DNA of 64,000 nucleotides from Dama dama. Its lineage: Eukaryota > Chordata > Mammalia > Artiodactyla > Cervidae. Below, in pieces: positions 10,586-20,476 of this stretch. Positions within the stretch are counted from its first letter, which is position 1. Each line of letters starts with the position of its first letter. The notes beneath the pieces were generated by a model. It was not told the DNA's origin. It was given only the letters and a program-made list of their open reading frames with translations, and searched no databases. The stretch is from positions 116,654,501 to 116,718,500 of the forward strand of contig NC_083685.1 in NCBI RefSeq assembly GCF_033118175.1, written 5' to 3'. Position numbers and translations under genes: made by a program.

Positions 10586-11504
10586 AACACAGTGTTGAAA
10601 GTGTCCTTATTAACAAGCACAGTGTTCAAAGCCCAAATGAGATTAGAAAATAAAGCTGCAAGTGACTCCAAGCCGCGCGGTTGTGCGGTTTTCTTCAGGA
10701 AAGACCATCAAATAATAAGATTGATTTTCTTATGTGCCTGTTCTGGAGACAATTTCAAGCAAGTATTTCTAAACCTGGGCTCTGTGGCAGAGGCATCTTC
10801 GTGGAAAGCAGAGGGCCTCCCAGTGTGACCAGTTCGGATGTTTACGTTCTTATTATCTTATAGAAATCCCCTCAATTCTACAGCCTTGGAGGTGGATTGA
10901 CAAGTGTAGGAGGCAATTGCTGACTTCATTTCCAGGCCCAGAGCTGAACTGTGTTATACAGGTGAAATCAGGTTACTGAGATCGGTCTGGTTTCCTTGGT
11001 GACACGGGAGGTTCGGTTATATTTGAAATTGCTAAGAAGGAGAAAAACCTGATAATGACAGGTCTATGTTTTCCTTTGGGAAGGATCACTTTTTGATTCT
11101 CAGCTGAAGCTAAGGATGTGCCTCCTTGATTGTTGAGGGGTGACCTCCAGCCAGTAGGCTGAGCGACACTTTCTAAATGCTTCCAGAATCCCACAAGCCA
11201 GTCTGGCAGGTTTGTCCCACGCCAGCTCTGGGTAATTACATCATGACTTCTCAGGCTCCCTGTCTGTTTTGTTTTTGCATGTAAACACTGTAACTAGGGT
11301 GACTAAGAGTTAGCTTGTTGTAGAATGTGTTAACCACCTTTCTTCTGGCAGCAGGACAACGGAAGGGTGTGTTGTTTGATAAATGGTAGGGTGACCCGGT
11401 TAACTCCTTAATGTCTTTTTTTCTTGATTGCTGGTTTATCCAATTTAAGCCCTGATGTCATTTGTTGATAAGGTTTGTGTACCAAGCTTTGGACTAAATA
11501 GTTG
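10586..11504. other. unassigned single-copy-looking DNA
   Basis: No repeat was recognised. A 73-codon minus frame at 10973-11194 lacks a usable donor (it would need CAG|TAACC), so no exon is called. Confidence 0.4.
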
Positions 11505-11644
11505 AAAAATGTTATTTCATTTCCATGATGATATAATGGGGGGCGGGGAGGGGATGGGCACTATTATCCCCATTGTACAGACGAGGAAACAGACTCTGAG
11601 AGGTTAAGTAGCTTTTCATTGGTCACACAGCTATTAAGTGTGGG

Positions 11645-12271
11645 TTTTTGAGATTTATTTTTTTCCTTTACAGATTTTTTTTGTTGTTGTTGTGGACCAT
11701 TTTTAAAGTCTTTACTGAATTTGTTACAATACTGCTTCTGTTTTTTTTTAAATATATTTTTAATTAGAGGATAATTGCTTTAAAATGTTGTGCTGGTTTC
11801 TGCTGCACAACAACCTGAATCAGCCATAAGCATACATATATTGCGCCCCCTTGCCACCGCCCTCTTGAACCTCCCTCCTACATCCTCATCCCCACTTCTC
11901 TAGGTCGTCCCAGAGCACCAGACTCAGCTCCCTGTGATCTACAGGCCACTTCCCAGCAGCTGTCTATTTCACACCCAGTAATGTGCATGTTTCAATGCTA
12001 CTCTCTCAATTCATCCCACTCTCTCCTTCCCCACACTGTGTCCACACGTCTAGTCTCCACATCTGCGTCTCATTACTGCCCTGCAAATAGGTTCATCAGT
12101 ACCATGGTTCTAGATTCCACACATATGCATTAATATACTGCTTCTGTTTTACATTTTTTTTTTTTTTTGGCTTTGAAGCATGTGGGATCTTAGTTCCCAG
12201 AGCAGGGATCAAACCTGCACCCCCTGCATTGGAAGGCGAAGTTTTAACCACTGGACCACCAGGGAAGTCCC
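11645..12271 (-). mobile_element. CHR-2-type SINE, itself split by an L1 end
   Basis: The tail module ('ggaccatttttaaagtcttt') is at the left and the tRNA-like head ('tggaccaccagggaagtccc') at the right. An L1 fragment separates them. Its TSD, aagtgtggg, is at 11636-11644 and 12272-12280. Confidence 0.85.
11745..12131 (-). mobile_element. L1 3'-end fragment inside CHR SINE
   Basis: Antisense ruminant L1 3' UTR ('gaggataattgctttaaaat', 'caatgctactctctcaattc'). The flanking CHR sequence 'aatactgcttctgtttt' is duplicated on the right as 'aatatactgcttctgtttt', the target-site duplication. Confidence 0.85.
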
Positions 12272-12385
12272 AAGTGTGGGGTTTGAATTTTGGAAACCTA
12301 TTCCTGCTTCTCATATACCAGTACGGTTCCCCCGATTCTCTCCTCATGCTGTTGGTGGAAGAGAATTCTCATTTGCTGCTATTAC

Positions 12386-12492
12386 CTGGTATTCTGAGTC
12401 CACTTTGTGCTGCATGTCCCGCAGATACTGAATATCACTGACGAACTTCTGCCTCTCCTTTGCTTCGTGTAACATGATTCTTAATCGCCGAC
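12386..12492 (-). CDS. coding exon of an unidentified minus-strand gene
   Basis: A 107-bp exon on the minus strand. The acceptor is 'ccatcttctgtacgcag' and the donor is CAG|GTAATA. After two bases completing a split codon, 35 codons are open in one frame, including RRLRIMLHEAKERQKF and, further on, YLRDMQHKVDSEYQ. The peptide is charged, heptad-like and rich in E/K/R/Q, consistent with an alpha-helical or coiled-coil segment. The codons keep many CpGs in an otherwise CpG-poor region, as expected of constrained coding DNA. It sits 7.5 kb from the CpG island, on the strand that a divergent promoter there would transcribe leftwards. I do not recognise the protein. The exon call is firm; membership of the island-driven gene is inference. 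Confidence 0.72.
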
Positions 12493-13020
12493 CTGCGTAC
12501 AGAAGATGGATAAGTGTGCTGTGATATAACCCTCTGTTGCTTTGCCATTTGGGGACTTCTCTTAGTATAATTGCTTTTATTCTCTTATTAATCTCAAGTC
12601 CATTGTTGGAAGGGCACAGATGCTCCTCAGCACAGACTCAAAGGACTCTTTGTCTGGGTGTCGATGCCCTTACAGCCCTCTTGTTCCAGACATAAATAAT
12701 GTAGCTACTTTTGTCAGCTGGCTTCAGCCAGCCTGTCCCGGTTACTCAGAGGGAGTTAGACTGGCAGAAGCAGTTTGACCACACGATAAAAAAGAACCTA
12801 GCTTGATTAGCAATGACCGAAGCTCCAAGCCCCGTGGTCACATAAACTCATGGACTCTACGATGATCACACCCCCTATTCCAATCCAGGCACTCCACTGG
12901 GCATGGAGGCCAGGTGGTCTGCAAGATGACATGGTCCTGGGCTTTGTGGTTCTCAGTCTAGGGTGGAAGCCAGCACTGAACATGGTAGTCCCCCAGCCCC
13001 CTCAGACTCCACATGGCTTT
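12493..13020. other. intronic or intergenic DNA, nothing recognised
   Basis: No repeat or further exon was identified on either strand. Confidence 0.4.
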
Positions 13021-13247
13021 CTCACAAACTGCTCCTCCTCCCAAGTTTTCAGAAGGGAATGTTGGCATCAACCAGCTGGCTGCCCGAGCAAGTAACCTGG
13101 GTGGCTTCCTTGACCCTGCCCTTTCTTGGTCCATCCATATGAAAACCAAGTCCTGATGGTTTTCATCCCTGAATATCCCTGGGATCCATCATGATTAGAG
13201 CTTGGGCACTGCTGTGAGACTCTCTGGGTTCAAACCCCAAGTCTTGG
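13021..13247 (+). repeat. left arm of a long imperfect inverted duplication
   Basis: This block (L2-like sequence followed by the first part of a MIR) matches the reverse complement of 14081-14333 along its length. Shared landmarks are 'gggaatgttggcatcaacca', 'atccatcatgattagagc' and 'caaaccccaa'. Several indels separate the arms. Confidence 0.8.
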
Positions 13248-13379
13248 AACACTGACAGTGGACCCTGATGTTGATAAGTGCGATGGAGCAGAAAAACGAG
13301 GGTCTCTGAGAAACTGTCACTGGGGGAGGGGGAGGCATGGTTTTCCTTAGGGAAGGACACTGGGTTTGCTAAGGAGTGA

Positions 13380-13905
13380 GCAGGGCTGGAAATGAGACCA
13401 AAAGGATCTGGGATGAAAGGACAAAAAATACAGAGGCTTCAGGGCAGGAAGGGGACGGGGCAGCTGGAACACAGGGAGGCCAGGACAGCCACGGAAGGGC
13501 TGTGGGCCCAGCTCATGAGGGGCCTTGGAGGTTGGATTCAAAGAGTCATATAAAGCCACTGGAAGGTTCTGATCAGGGGGAGGATGTGATTAGATCTGCA
13601 TTTTTAAAGTTCCCTCCAGGGGATTCCCTGGTGGTCCAGGGGTTAGCACTCCATGTTCTCACTGCCAGGAGCCCAGGTTCAATCCCTGGTCGGGGAACTA
13701 TGTAAGATCCTACAAGCTGTAGCCAAAACCAAAACAAAGCCAAAGGTCCCTCCAGCTGTAGGATAGAGACTGGATGGAGGGTGGGGGAGGAGGTCAAAGA
13801 AGAATGGAAGTGGACAGACCACTGGGGACATGTTAGAGGAATCTAGATAAGATGGTGCCCAGACTTGGGTCACAACTGGAGGGAAAGAGGAAGAGGAGGA
13901 GGAGC
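13380..13905 (-). mobile_element. L2 LINE, antisense, split by a CHR SINE
   Basis: Reversed L2 3' region ('tgaggggccttggaggttgg', 'aaagccactggaaggttctg'). Sequence continuity across the SINE at 13620-13741 is clear. Confidence 0.7.
13620..13741 (+). mobile_element. CHR-2-type SINE
   Basis: Head 'ggattccctggtggtccagg', B-box-like 'ggttcaatccctggtcgggg'. It is flanked by 'aagttccctccag' and 'aaggtccctccag', an approximate TSD within L2. Confidence 0.85.
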
Positions 13906-13909
13906 TCAT

Positions 13910-14135
13910 AGCTACTGTTTATGGAGCCTCTGGAAGTGCTAAGTAGTGTTTGAAATATTTAAACATACTAACTCATGCAATCTTCATGATTGCAGCAAAA
14001 ATTATCACTCTCTTGCAGATGAGGAAACTGAGGCACAAAGGGATTAAGTAACTTGTCTAAGGTTACAGAACTGGTAAGCCCAAGAGTTGGGGTTTGAAAC
14101 CAGGGAGTCTCATGCCAGCACCCATGCTCTAATCA
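13910..14135 (-). mobile_element. MIR SINE, antisense
   Basis: Reversed MIR core: 'gatgaggaaactgaggcaca', 'gattaagtaacttgtctaag'. It overlaps the right arm of the inverted duplication. Confidence 0.85.
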
Positions 14136-14333
14136 TGATGGGTTCAAGGGACACTGAGGAGAGAAAAATCATCAGGTCTTGGTGATAATAAAGATGACAC
14201 GATAATAAAAATGACATGATAATAAAAAAGACGGAAGTGTAAAGGTGGCTGCCCAGGTTACTGGTTCGGGCAGCTAGCTGGTTGATGCCAACATTCCCTT
14301 CAGAAAACTTGGAATGAGGAGCAGGTTTGTGAG
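14081..14333 (-). repeat. right arm of the inverted duplication
   Basis: Reverse-complement partner of 13021-13247, with an 833-bp spacer that holds the antisense L2. The two arms could pair into a long imperfect stem. Confidence 0.8.
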
Positions 14334-14339
14334 AAAATA

Positions 14340-14800
14340 ATGCGGATTTTGAAGGGGCCGGGGACAGCAAATGGAGATGTCGAGTAAGCAGTGAGATATA
14401 CAGCTCTGGAGCTGATTAGAGAAGTGAAGACTGGGGCGTTGCTGGCATTTTGGTAACAGCTGAAGTGGAAGGCATGATGGGTATTGTAAAGAGAAGGATC
14501 ACCCAGGACAAAATTCTGAGGACCACTGGATTTTAAGAACAGGAAAGTTGGCAGAAAAGAAACTCTGGAAAGAAGCCAGAGAGGCAGGAGGAAAACTGAG
14601 AATCAGGTGGGTGCAGTTTCATAGATGCTGAGAAGTGCGTGTTTCAAGGAAGAAATTATTAATAACCTCAATGAGAGTATTTTAGTGGAGTGACGGGGCT
14701 GAAGACAGATTGCACCGAGTTGCATAAATGTGAGGTAAGGAAGTGCAGATGATGCTTTCAAGAAGTTTGACTGTTGTGGTCTAAATTGATGACAAAAACA
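14340..14800 (-). mobile_element. L2 LINE, antisense
   Basis: Reversed L2 3' region with 'gagatgtcgagtaagcagtg', 'aggcaggaggaaaactgaga' and 'tttcaagaagtttgactgt'. Non-coding. Confidence 0.65.
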
Positions 14801-14960
14801 TTGAATTAGTTAATGGCATAGATCATAGTGAGTCTACTGGCTTTCATTTATAGGGTCATCAGGGGTCCCACACTATTTCTGCTTATTGACCAGTAAAGCT
14901 CTTTCACTTATTTCTACATATCTTTTTTTTTTTTTCTTTACTGAGATATAATTGACATAT

Positions 14961-15137
14961 GGGCTTCCTTGGTGGCTCAGTGGTAAGGAACCTGCCTGCC
15001 AATGCAGGAGACACAAGCTTGATCCCTGGGTTGGGAAGATCCCCTGGAGAAGGAAATGGCAACCCACTCCAGTACTCTTGCTGGGAAATCCCATGGACAG
15101 AGGAGCCTGACATAACTTAGCAACCAAGCAACTACAT
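14961..15137 (+). mobile_element. Bov-tA SINE inside L1
   Basis: Begins 'gggcttccttggtggctcag'. The 11-bp TSD aattgacatat is at 14950-14960 and 15138-15148. Confidence 0.95.
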
Positions 15138-15649
15138 AATTGACATATAACATCATACTAGTTTCAGGAATACACTGGTATTTGTATGTATTGCAAAAGG
15201 ACCACCACCAAGAGTCTAGTTAACATCTGTCAGCCCACATCATTACAATTATTTTTTGTTCTTGTGATGTGTCTATTCTGTTAGCAATAGTAACATATAC
15301 TGTTATTAACTATAGTTACTATGTTGTACATTGCATCCTTAGTGCTTATTTATTTAATAACAAGAAGCATGTACTCTTTAGCTCCTTCACCATTTCACTC
15401 TCTTCCTACTCCATGCCTCTGGCAACCACCAATCTGTTCTCTGTATGCTCTCTGTATCCATGAGTTTGGTGGTTTCATTTTTTAGATTCCACATATGAGA
15501 GAGATCATGGTATTTTGTCTCTCTCTGACTTATTTCACTTAGCCCTCAAGGTCAATCATGTAGTCACAAATGCCTCCTTTTTTATAGATGAATAATATTC
15601 CATTAAGTGTGTATGTGTGTGTATTTGAGTATGTGTGTCCATGAGTGTA

Positions 15650-15774
15650 TGCATGCTCAGTGATGTCCAACTCTTTGTGACCCCATGGACAAGCTCTGCC
15701 AGGCCCCTCTGTCCATGGAATTTTCCAGGCAAGAATCCTGGAGTGGGTTGCCTTTTCCTTCTCCAGGGGATCTT
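15650..15774 (-). mobile_element. Bov-tA/Bov-A SINE, head missing
   Basis: Reversed Bov-A part only ('gatgtccaactctttgtgac' to 'cttctccaggggatctt'). It is inserted in the L1, which resumes at 'tatagatacaccacattt'. Confidence 0.85.
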
Positions 15775-16854
15775 TATAGATACACCACATTTTCTTTATC
15801 CATTCACCCATTGATAAGACATTTCAGTGGCTTCCATGTCTAAGTTATTGTAAATAATGCTGCAATGAACATAGGGGTGCACATGTTAATATCTTTTAGA
15901 GTTAGTGTTTTCGTTTCCTTTGGCTTAAATACTCAGGAGTGAAATTGCTGTGTCAAATGTAGTTCTATTTTTAATTTTTTGGAGGAACCTCCGTACTGTT
16001 TTCCATAATGGCTGAACCAATTTACATTCCCGCGAACAGTGCACATGGGTTTCTTTTTCTCCTTATACTTGCCGACACTTGTCATCAACACTTGTTTCTT
16101 TTCTTTTTGATAGAAGCCATTCAAACACATGTGAAGTGATATCTTGTTGTGGTTTTGATTTGCATTTCCCTGATGATTAGTGATGTTGAACACCTTTTCA
16201 TGCACCTGTTGGCCACCTGTACGTCTTCTTTGGGAAAATGTCTGTTCAGATCAGCTCATTTTAAAAATTGGGTTGTTTGTTTATCTGCTATTTAGTTGTA
16301 TGAGTTCTTTATATATTTTGTATATTAACCCCTTATTAGATATATGATTTGCAAATATTTTCTCCCATTCTGTGGGTTTGCTTTTTCATTTTGTTGATGG
16401 TTTTCTTTGCTATGCAGAAGCCTTTTAGTTTGATGGAGGCCCACTTGTTGATTTTTGCTTTTGTTGCCACATTTAAAAAATCCATTGCAAGGACCAATAT
16501 TGAAGAATTTACTATCTTACTTCTCTTAGGAGTTTTATGGTTTGGGGTCTTATGTTCAAGTTTTTAATCCATTTTGAGTTGATTTTTGTGTATGGTGTAA
16601 CACAGTGGTCCAGTTTTCCCAACATTGTTTATTGAAGAGGTTATCTTTTCCCCACTATATATTCTTGGTTCCTTTGTCATAAATTAACTGACCACATATG
16701 CATGGGTTTACTTCAGATTCTCTATTCTGTTTCATTAATCTATATGTCTATTTTTCTTCTAATATCATACTGTTTTCATTACTGTAGCACTGTAATATAG
16801 TTTGAAATCAAGACGAGTGATGCCTCCAGCTTGGTTCTTCTTTCCTACATGTGT

Positions 16855-16950
16855 TTTTTAATGATAGCCATGTGACAGATGCTGCTGTAGGCTCTGGGAA
16901 AGCAGCAAGATAAGACAGATAACATTCTTGACCGCAAGTGTTTATATTCT
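16855..16950 (-). mobile_element. L2 LINE tail, antisense
   Basis: Reversed L2 3' end ('acagatgctgctgtaggctc', 'gaaagcagcaagataagaca'). Short and diverged. Confidence 0.45.
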
Positions 16951-18840
16951 ATGGCTTTCCTTCCTTGTTTGGTTTGTTTTTCCAGTTGTGCAGATATTGG
17001 CAGAATCAGGTTGCCTCTGACTCATGGTGACCCAGTGTCTGGTCTGGTCTCTATGAAATCTTGCAAGATTTATTATTAAGCCCCAAACAATATCATCTAG
17101 GAACTTGTGCTGGTCCCTTGGGGCATATTTTCTCTCATTTATAGCAAGTTGATCTTTGTGAGTCAGAATCCAAAACTACAATCTGATAGGTAGTTCCACA
17201 GATGACACACAAAGCCTAAATTTTGTCTCTGAGAATTTTAATAGTCATTTATGGAAGTCTCACTTAAGAGACCACTTTTAACTTTTCATATGAATTTGTA
17301 CCTGCATAGAATAAACTTATGTTCCCACGCTTTTCAGAAAACAATGGTGTTAAAACTGGCAGAAAGATGAATCCCTGCTGCTACTGATGGAAAGAAAAGC
17401 CTGTCTGAATATTAACCAGGCAGAGAACATAAGGATTCACAACGAAAATATGTTAATGGTCACTGAAAGAGTGCATCCCAGAATCCACTTGGATGAAACA
17501 TTTTGGTTATAAAATTAACCTGGAAAAGCCAGCTAATCTCTCCTGGCTTTAATGCTGTGTTATTTTAAGGAGGCTTCTCAGTCAAGAGACATGAAATAAT
17601 TTTGTCTAAAGAGGTGGGAAATAGCATTATCTGAATTACTCCATGCTAAGTTACCTCTGACTTCACAATCACCTACCAAATAATGGACTTTAAAATTGCC
17701 TACAAGTCTCTTGGTCCTCCCATAAACTCTCTAGGACTGGACTCTACTATAAAATCAATATTTAGAAGCATCATGGTGCCACATTTAATCTCTTACTTAA
17801 ATACACCAATACTTTGTGAGATTAAACAAATACTCTAGGCCCCAAAGAAACAGATTATTGGAGATAGATCAAGGAGATGATGGGTAGGTCACCACAGTTT
17901 AGGCAAACATCCTCCACATTTCTGAAGTGGCACTTGAACTTTATACTGGACTTCAGGTTTGAAAAACTGACCAGGAGGAACCAGAAACGGAAATCACTAT
18001 ATGGAAATAAATCCACATGAGATCATGCTTCATGTGTGGATCTCAGCTTTGTGGGCCTACTCAACCAGATGGCCATTTGAAGCCCCAATTTTTTTTTTTT
18101 TTTTTTTAGCAAATACGGACAGGTGGAGGGGAGGAGAGTGATAATAAAATGTGGGCAGGGTGCATGTTTCTAAAACAGCATTCTGTATTCTCTGCTGTTT
18201 CTCACCTTTGAACTGCTTCTCAATTCAATATCCACTCATGGTTATGCACACTTCTGTTTTAAGTCTCTGGTGATAATGTGCCAGTTTTGGGCTTTAGAAA
18301 TCCACAGGAGAAGCCATATTAAGTCAGGAGAGGGAGCAGGAAATGAGAAGAGAGGAGGAGGCATGTGGGAGAGGAAGTCCTGCTTGGCTGAAAGCGAGAG
18401 TGAACAATTCTTCTTGGCCTCAAAATTCTACACGTCTGTGAAATTTCAGGGAGGAATATTCTAAGAACTTTGTGACATATGCCTTCCTCTCTAGTGTCAA
18501 TTTCCAGTGAATTCAGACTTAATTTCCCTGACTAAGGAGAAACAAAGTCTGACTGCAGAATATATTTCTTCCAGTGCTCTAAAAAAAATCACATGTGCTG
18601 TCTTTCTGTTCTCTGGTCACGTTTCACAAAAAGGAATTGATGGGAAAGGAGTCCTTTTTATTATTAATAATAAGCAAGCCATTTCACTGTTTTCTTATGG
18701 TGTTCTCATGTTATAAGTGTCATCAAAATGAATATGTTATTGGTTCACTCACAAAGAAAAATGTCAGTGTAAGCCCCTCTTTCAACTCAAGGTTCCTCTG
18801 AACCAAAACCTAAATGGCTGTATTTATATTTATACTTGAC
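16951..18840. other. 1.9 kb with no recognised repeat or gene
   Basis: Apart from a T run at 18089-18107, no mobile element or convincing exon was found on either strand. It would be intron of the minus-strand gene if that gene starts at the CpG island. Confidence 0.4.
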
Positions 18841-18851
18841 CATCAGGTTTA

Positions 18852-19063
18852 TGGGCTTCCCTGGTGGCTCAGATAGTAAAAAATCTGCCTGGAATGTGGG
18901 AGACCTGGGTTCAATCACTGGGATGGGAAGACCCCCTGGAGGAGGGCATGGCAACCCACTCCAGTATTCTTGCCTGGAGAATCCCCATGGACAGAGGAGC
19001 CTGGCGGGCTACAGTCTATGGGGTCACAAAGAGTTAGACAGGACTGAGTGACTAAGCAGAGCA
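18852..19063 (+). mobile_element. Bov-tA SINE with TSD
   Basis: Complete head and tail. The duplication catcaggttta is at 18841-18851 and 19064-19074. Confidence 0.95.
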
Positions 19064-19074
19064 CATCAGGTTTA

Positions 19075-19835
19075 TAAATCCCCCACCTTTCCATAACTCG
19101 GTGCTAGGAAGAAGGATTGCAGAGGATTTATTCATCTTCTTTACACAATTAATTTGTAATAACAAAGATTACAAAACTTGTTAAAATTTGACTTTCAAAA
19201 ATCTTAAAAATTTGAAAAATCTGTAAAAAAAAAAAAACTTAATAAAATCTTAACTTACAAAAATATTTTGAGTATAGGCGACAAATATGAGTGATTTAGG
19301 CTCACTCTTCTAACACTCCACTACTGAGAGAATCATACTATGACCGAAGAAAAAGACGGGGTAATTGAGAGGGGCGAGGGTAGATGGTTTGACTCTTCAG
19401 GAGGCGGGGTTGGGGTGCAGTACTATAAATGGCTTATGAGAAAAGTTCTTTGGCGTTGACTTCCCTTTATTAATCAAACCGTGAAAGAACCGGACGTTCA
19501 TACACTGACCATCAAGCCCAGTAAAGAGAGACTCAACGTGTAATTGGGAAACTCTGGGGCTGGGCGGGGATGTCACAGGCTAGACCAGCAATTCGATGCT
19601 CTCAACAATACCAATAATTTCGCACTGAGGAGCCGGAAGGGCCGTGAACCGTATACCCATCTTGGAGTCTGTGGTGAAGTTATGTGGATGCTAGGGGGCC
19701 TGCCAGAGTGCAAATACATGACCCCCAAACCGTGTCTGAGGCAGAAAAATGCGGGGGGTGTGGCCAGCTGGGAGGGAGTGACCAAGTCCTCAGGATTTAG
19801 GCTGGATTCAGCACCCCCCTCCCCCCCAACCCCGT
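19075..19835. other. upstream flank of the CpG island
   Basis: No repeat was recognised. It holds an A run at 19227-19238 and, at about 19402-19430, a GC-box-like 'gaggcggggttgggg' followed by a TATA-like 'actataaatgg'. GC content rises towards the island. Confidence 0.4.
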
Positions 19836-19953
19836 CCCAGAATCGGAGTCGTCTCAAGGAAAAGTGGTCTCCCATCTCTTTCCCCCACTTCCTCGGAGGA
19901 CCAGGGGCCGCGTGGTCGCGTGGGCGGCTGGGCCGAGCCGGGCCGGCCGTTAC

Positions 19954-20200
19954 CTTGCGGGTCAGTCCTCTCCGCCTGCAAGGGGCTAAAGGGGCCGAGG
20001 GGCGGGGCAGGCGGGCCGGTCCAGGGCGGAGGAGCCGCCCATCAATCGCGCGGGGCTGTCCCGGTGCTCCTCTTCCTCCTCGCTCTTCTCCCCCCCCTCT
20101 AGCGGCCCCTCTTCCTCCTCCTCCCCAGAGGCAGCTTTTAGCCGCGGCGGCCGGGCTTGCTAGGGGCGGAGGCGGTGGGGGCGGCTGCCTAGCGTCCTCC
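19954..20200 (-). other. probable untranslated first exon of the minus-strand gene
   Basis: On the minus strand, GC-rich leader sequence ends in CCGCAAG|GTAACGG, a good donor, at 19954/19953. No ATG opens a credible frame before it, so the exon would be 5' UTR. The 5' limit is not visible and is set nominally next to the X-box. It could splice towards the exon at 12386-12492, but intermediate exons may have been missed. Confidence 0.4.
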
Positions 20201-20201
20201 C

Positions 20202-20215
20202 GTTTCCTTGGCAAC
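20202..20215 (+). promoter_or_regulatory. X-box (RFX-type site) 1
   Basis: GTTTCC-TT-GGCAAC matches RYYNYY N(1-3) RRNRAC at every position and is near-palindromic. RFX factors bind such sites in promoters of ciliary and some housekeeping genes. The functional role is inferred. Confidence 0.75.
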
Positions 20216-20243
20216 CCGGCCCCCTACTTCCTCTCGCGGCCGT

Positions 20244-20264
20244 GGGGGGCGGGGCGGGGCGGGG
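20244..20264 (+). promoter_or_regulatory. stacked GC boxes (Sp/KLF-type)
   Basis: Overlapping GGGGCGGGG units repeated at 5-bp steps, about 95 bp upstream of the ATG at 20356. Confidence 0.8.
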
Positions 20265-20308
20265 CTGCGGCCGAGGAGGTCCTGAACCCGGACTCCGGCG
20301 CCCGGCCG

Positions 20309-20322
20309 GTTGCCGTGGGAAC
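20309..20322 (+). promoter_or_regulatory. X-box (RFX-type site) 2
   Basis: GTTGCC-GT-GGGAAC also matches the X-box consensus at every position. It lies 94 bp after the first site and 33 bp before the ATG, so it may sit in the core promoter or 5' UTR of the plus-strand gene. Confidence 0.7.
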
Positions 20323-20349
20323 TAGTCGGGATGCTATCCGGAAGGCCAA

Positions 20350-20363
20350 GCGGCGATGGCGGC
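20350..20363 (+). promoter_or_regulatory. YY1-like motif over the start codon
   Basis: GCGATGGCGGC resembles the downstream YY1 element (AANATGGCGGC) found at the first codons of many TATA-less mammalian genes. The overlap with MAA-encoding codons is typical. Confidence 0.5.
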
Positions 20364-20476
20364 AAGCGAGGAAGAGATGCTGAAGAAGGAGTCGGATTGG
20401 CTTTGTCTTGATGTCCAAAGCCCAGACCTAGATATTGAGGCCTTCGCTCCTGCCCGGATTAGTGTTGAAGAATGAG
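20356..20476 (+). CDS. exon 1 of an unidentified plus-strand gene, with in-frame TGA
   Basis: The ATG at 20356 has a favourable context (GGCG-ATG-G) and opens 39 codons: MAASEEEMLKKESDWLCLDV, then an acidic stretch ending ISVEE. The peptide is acidic, has no signal peptide, and looks like the start of a cytosolic protein. A TGA at 20473-20475 is followed by a donor-like GAG|GTTAGA. Using that donor leaves one base over, which fits the two-base start of the candidate exon at 24495. The alternative donor A|GTGTTG at 20461 would leave the same phase and skip the stop, but it is a poor site. So either the real donor is earlier, or this copy carries a nonsense change or sequence error, or this is a short upstream frame. 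Protein not recognised. Confidence 0.6.

Larger units (their letters stand above)
11505..12300 (-). mobile_element. MIR SINE split by a CHR SINE
   Basis: The left block, 11505-11644, is reversed MIR ('attatccccattgtacagac' then 'gaggaaacagact', 'ggtcacacagctattaag'). The MIR resumes at 12272 with 'gtgtggggtttgaat'. The 9-bp duplication aagtgtggg brackets the insert. Confidence 0.8.
14925..16835 (-). mobile_element. old L1 (L1M-like), about 1.9 kb, antisense
   Basis: From a T run at 14925 it reads backwards through the L1 3' UTR into late ORF2: 'gctgcaatgaacataggggt', 'ggttttgatttgcatttccc', 'ttaatccattttgagttgat', and on to 'aatatagtttgaaatcaaga'. ORF2 is decayed with no long frame. A Bov-tA and a Bov-A piece are inserted in it. 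Confidence 0.88.
19836..20350. promoter_or_regulatory. CpG island, probable divergent promoter
   Basis: About 500 bp of very high G+C with dense CpG, unlike the AT-rich surroundings. Contents seen in the sequence: a pyrimidine-rich tract at 20066-20127, two full X-box matches, stacked GC boxes and a YY1-like site at the downstream ATG. There is no TATA box within it. A coding-like plus exon begins at its right edge, and a minus-strand leader with a donor lies in its left half. A shared bidirectional promoter is the natural reading. Overlapping open frames of 279 (+) and 213 (-) codons here are composition artefacts; the minus one starts at a TTG rather than an ATG. Confidence 0.85.

Noticed and set aside
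10973..11194. 73-codon minus frame as an exon
   Set aside because: The only possible exon end would be CAG|TAACC, which lacks GT.
19573..20214. 213-codon minus frame across the CpG island
   Set aside because: Its start is a TTG, the composition is island-driven, and it runs through the AAG|GTAACGG donor into intron-like sequence.
19544..20383. 279-codon plus frame across the CpG island
   Set aside because: Pro/Gly/Arg/Ala-rich low-complexity translation of GC-rich DNA, out of frame with the plausible ATG at 20356 and with no domain.
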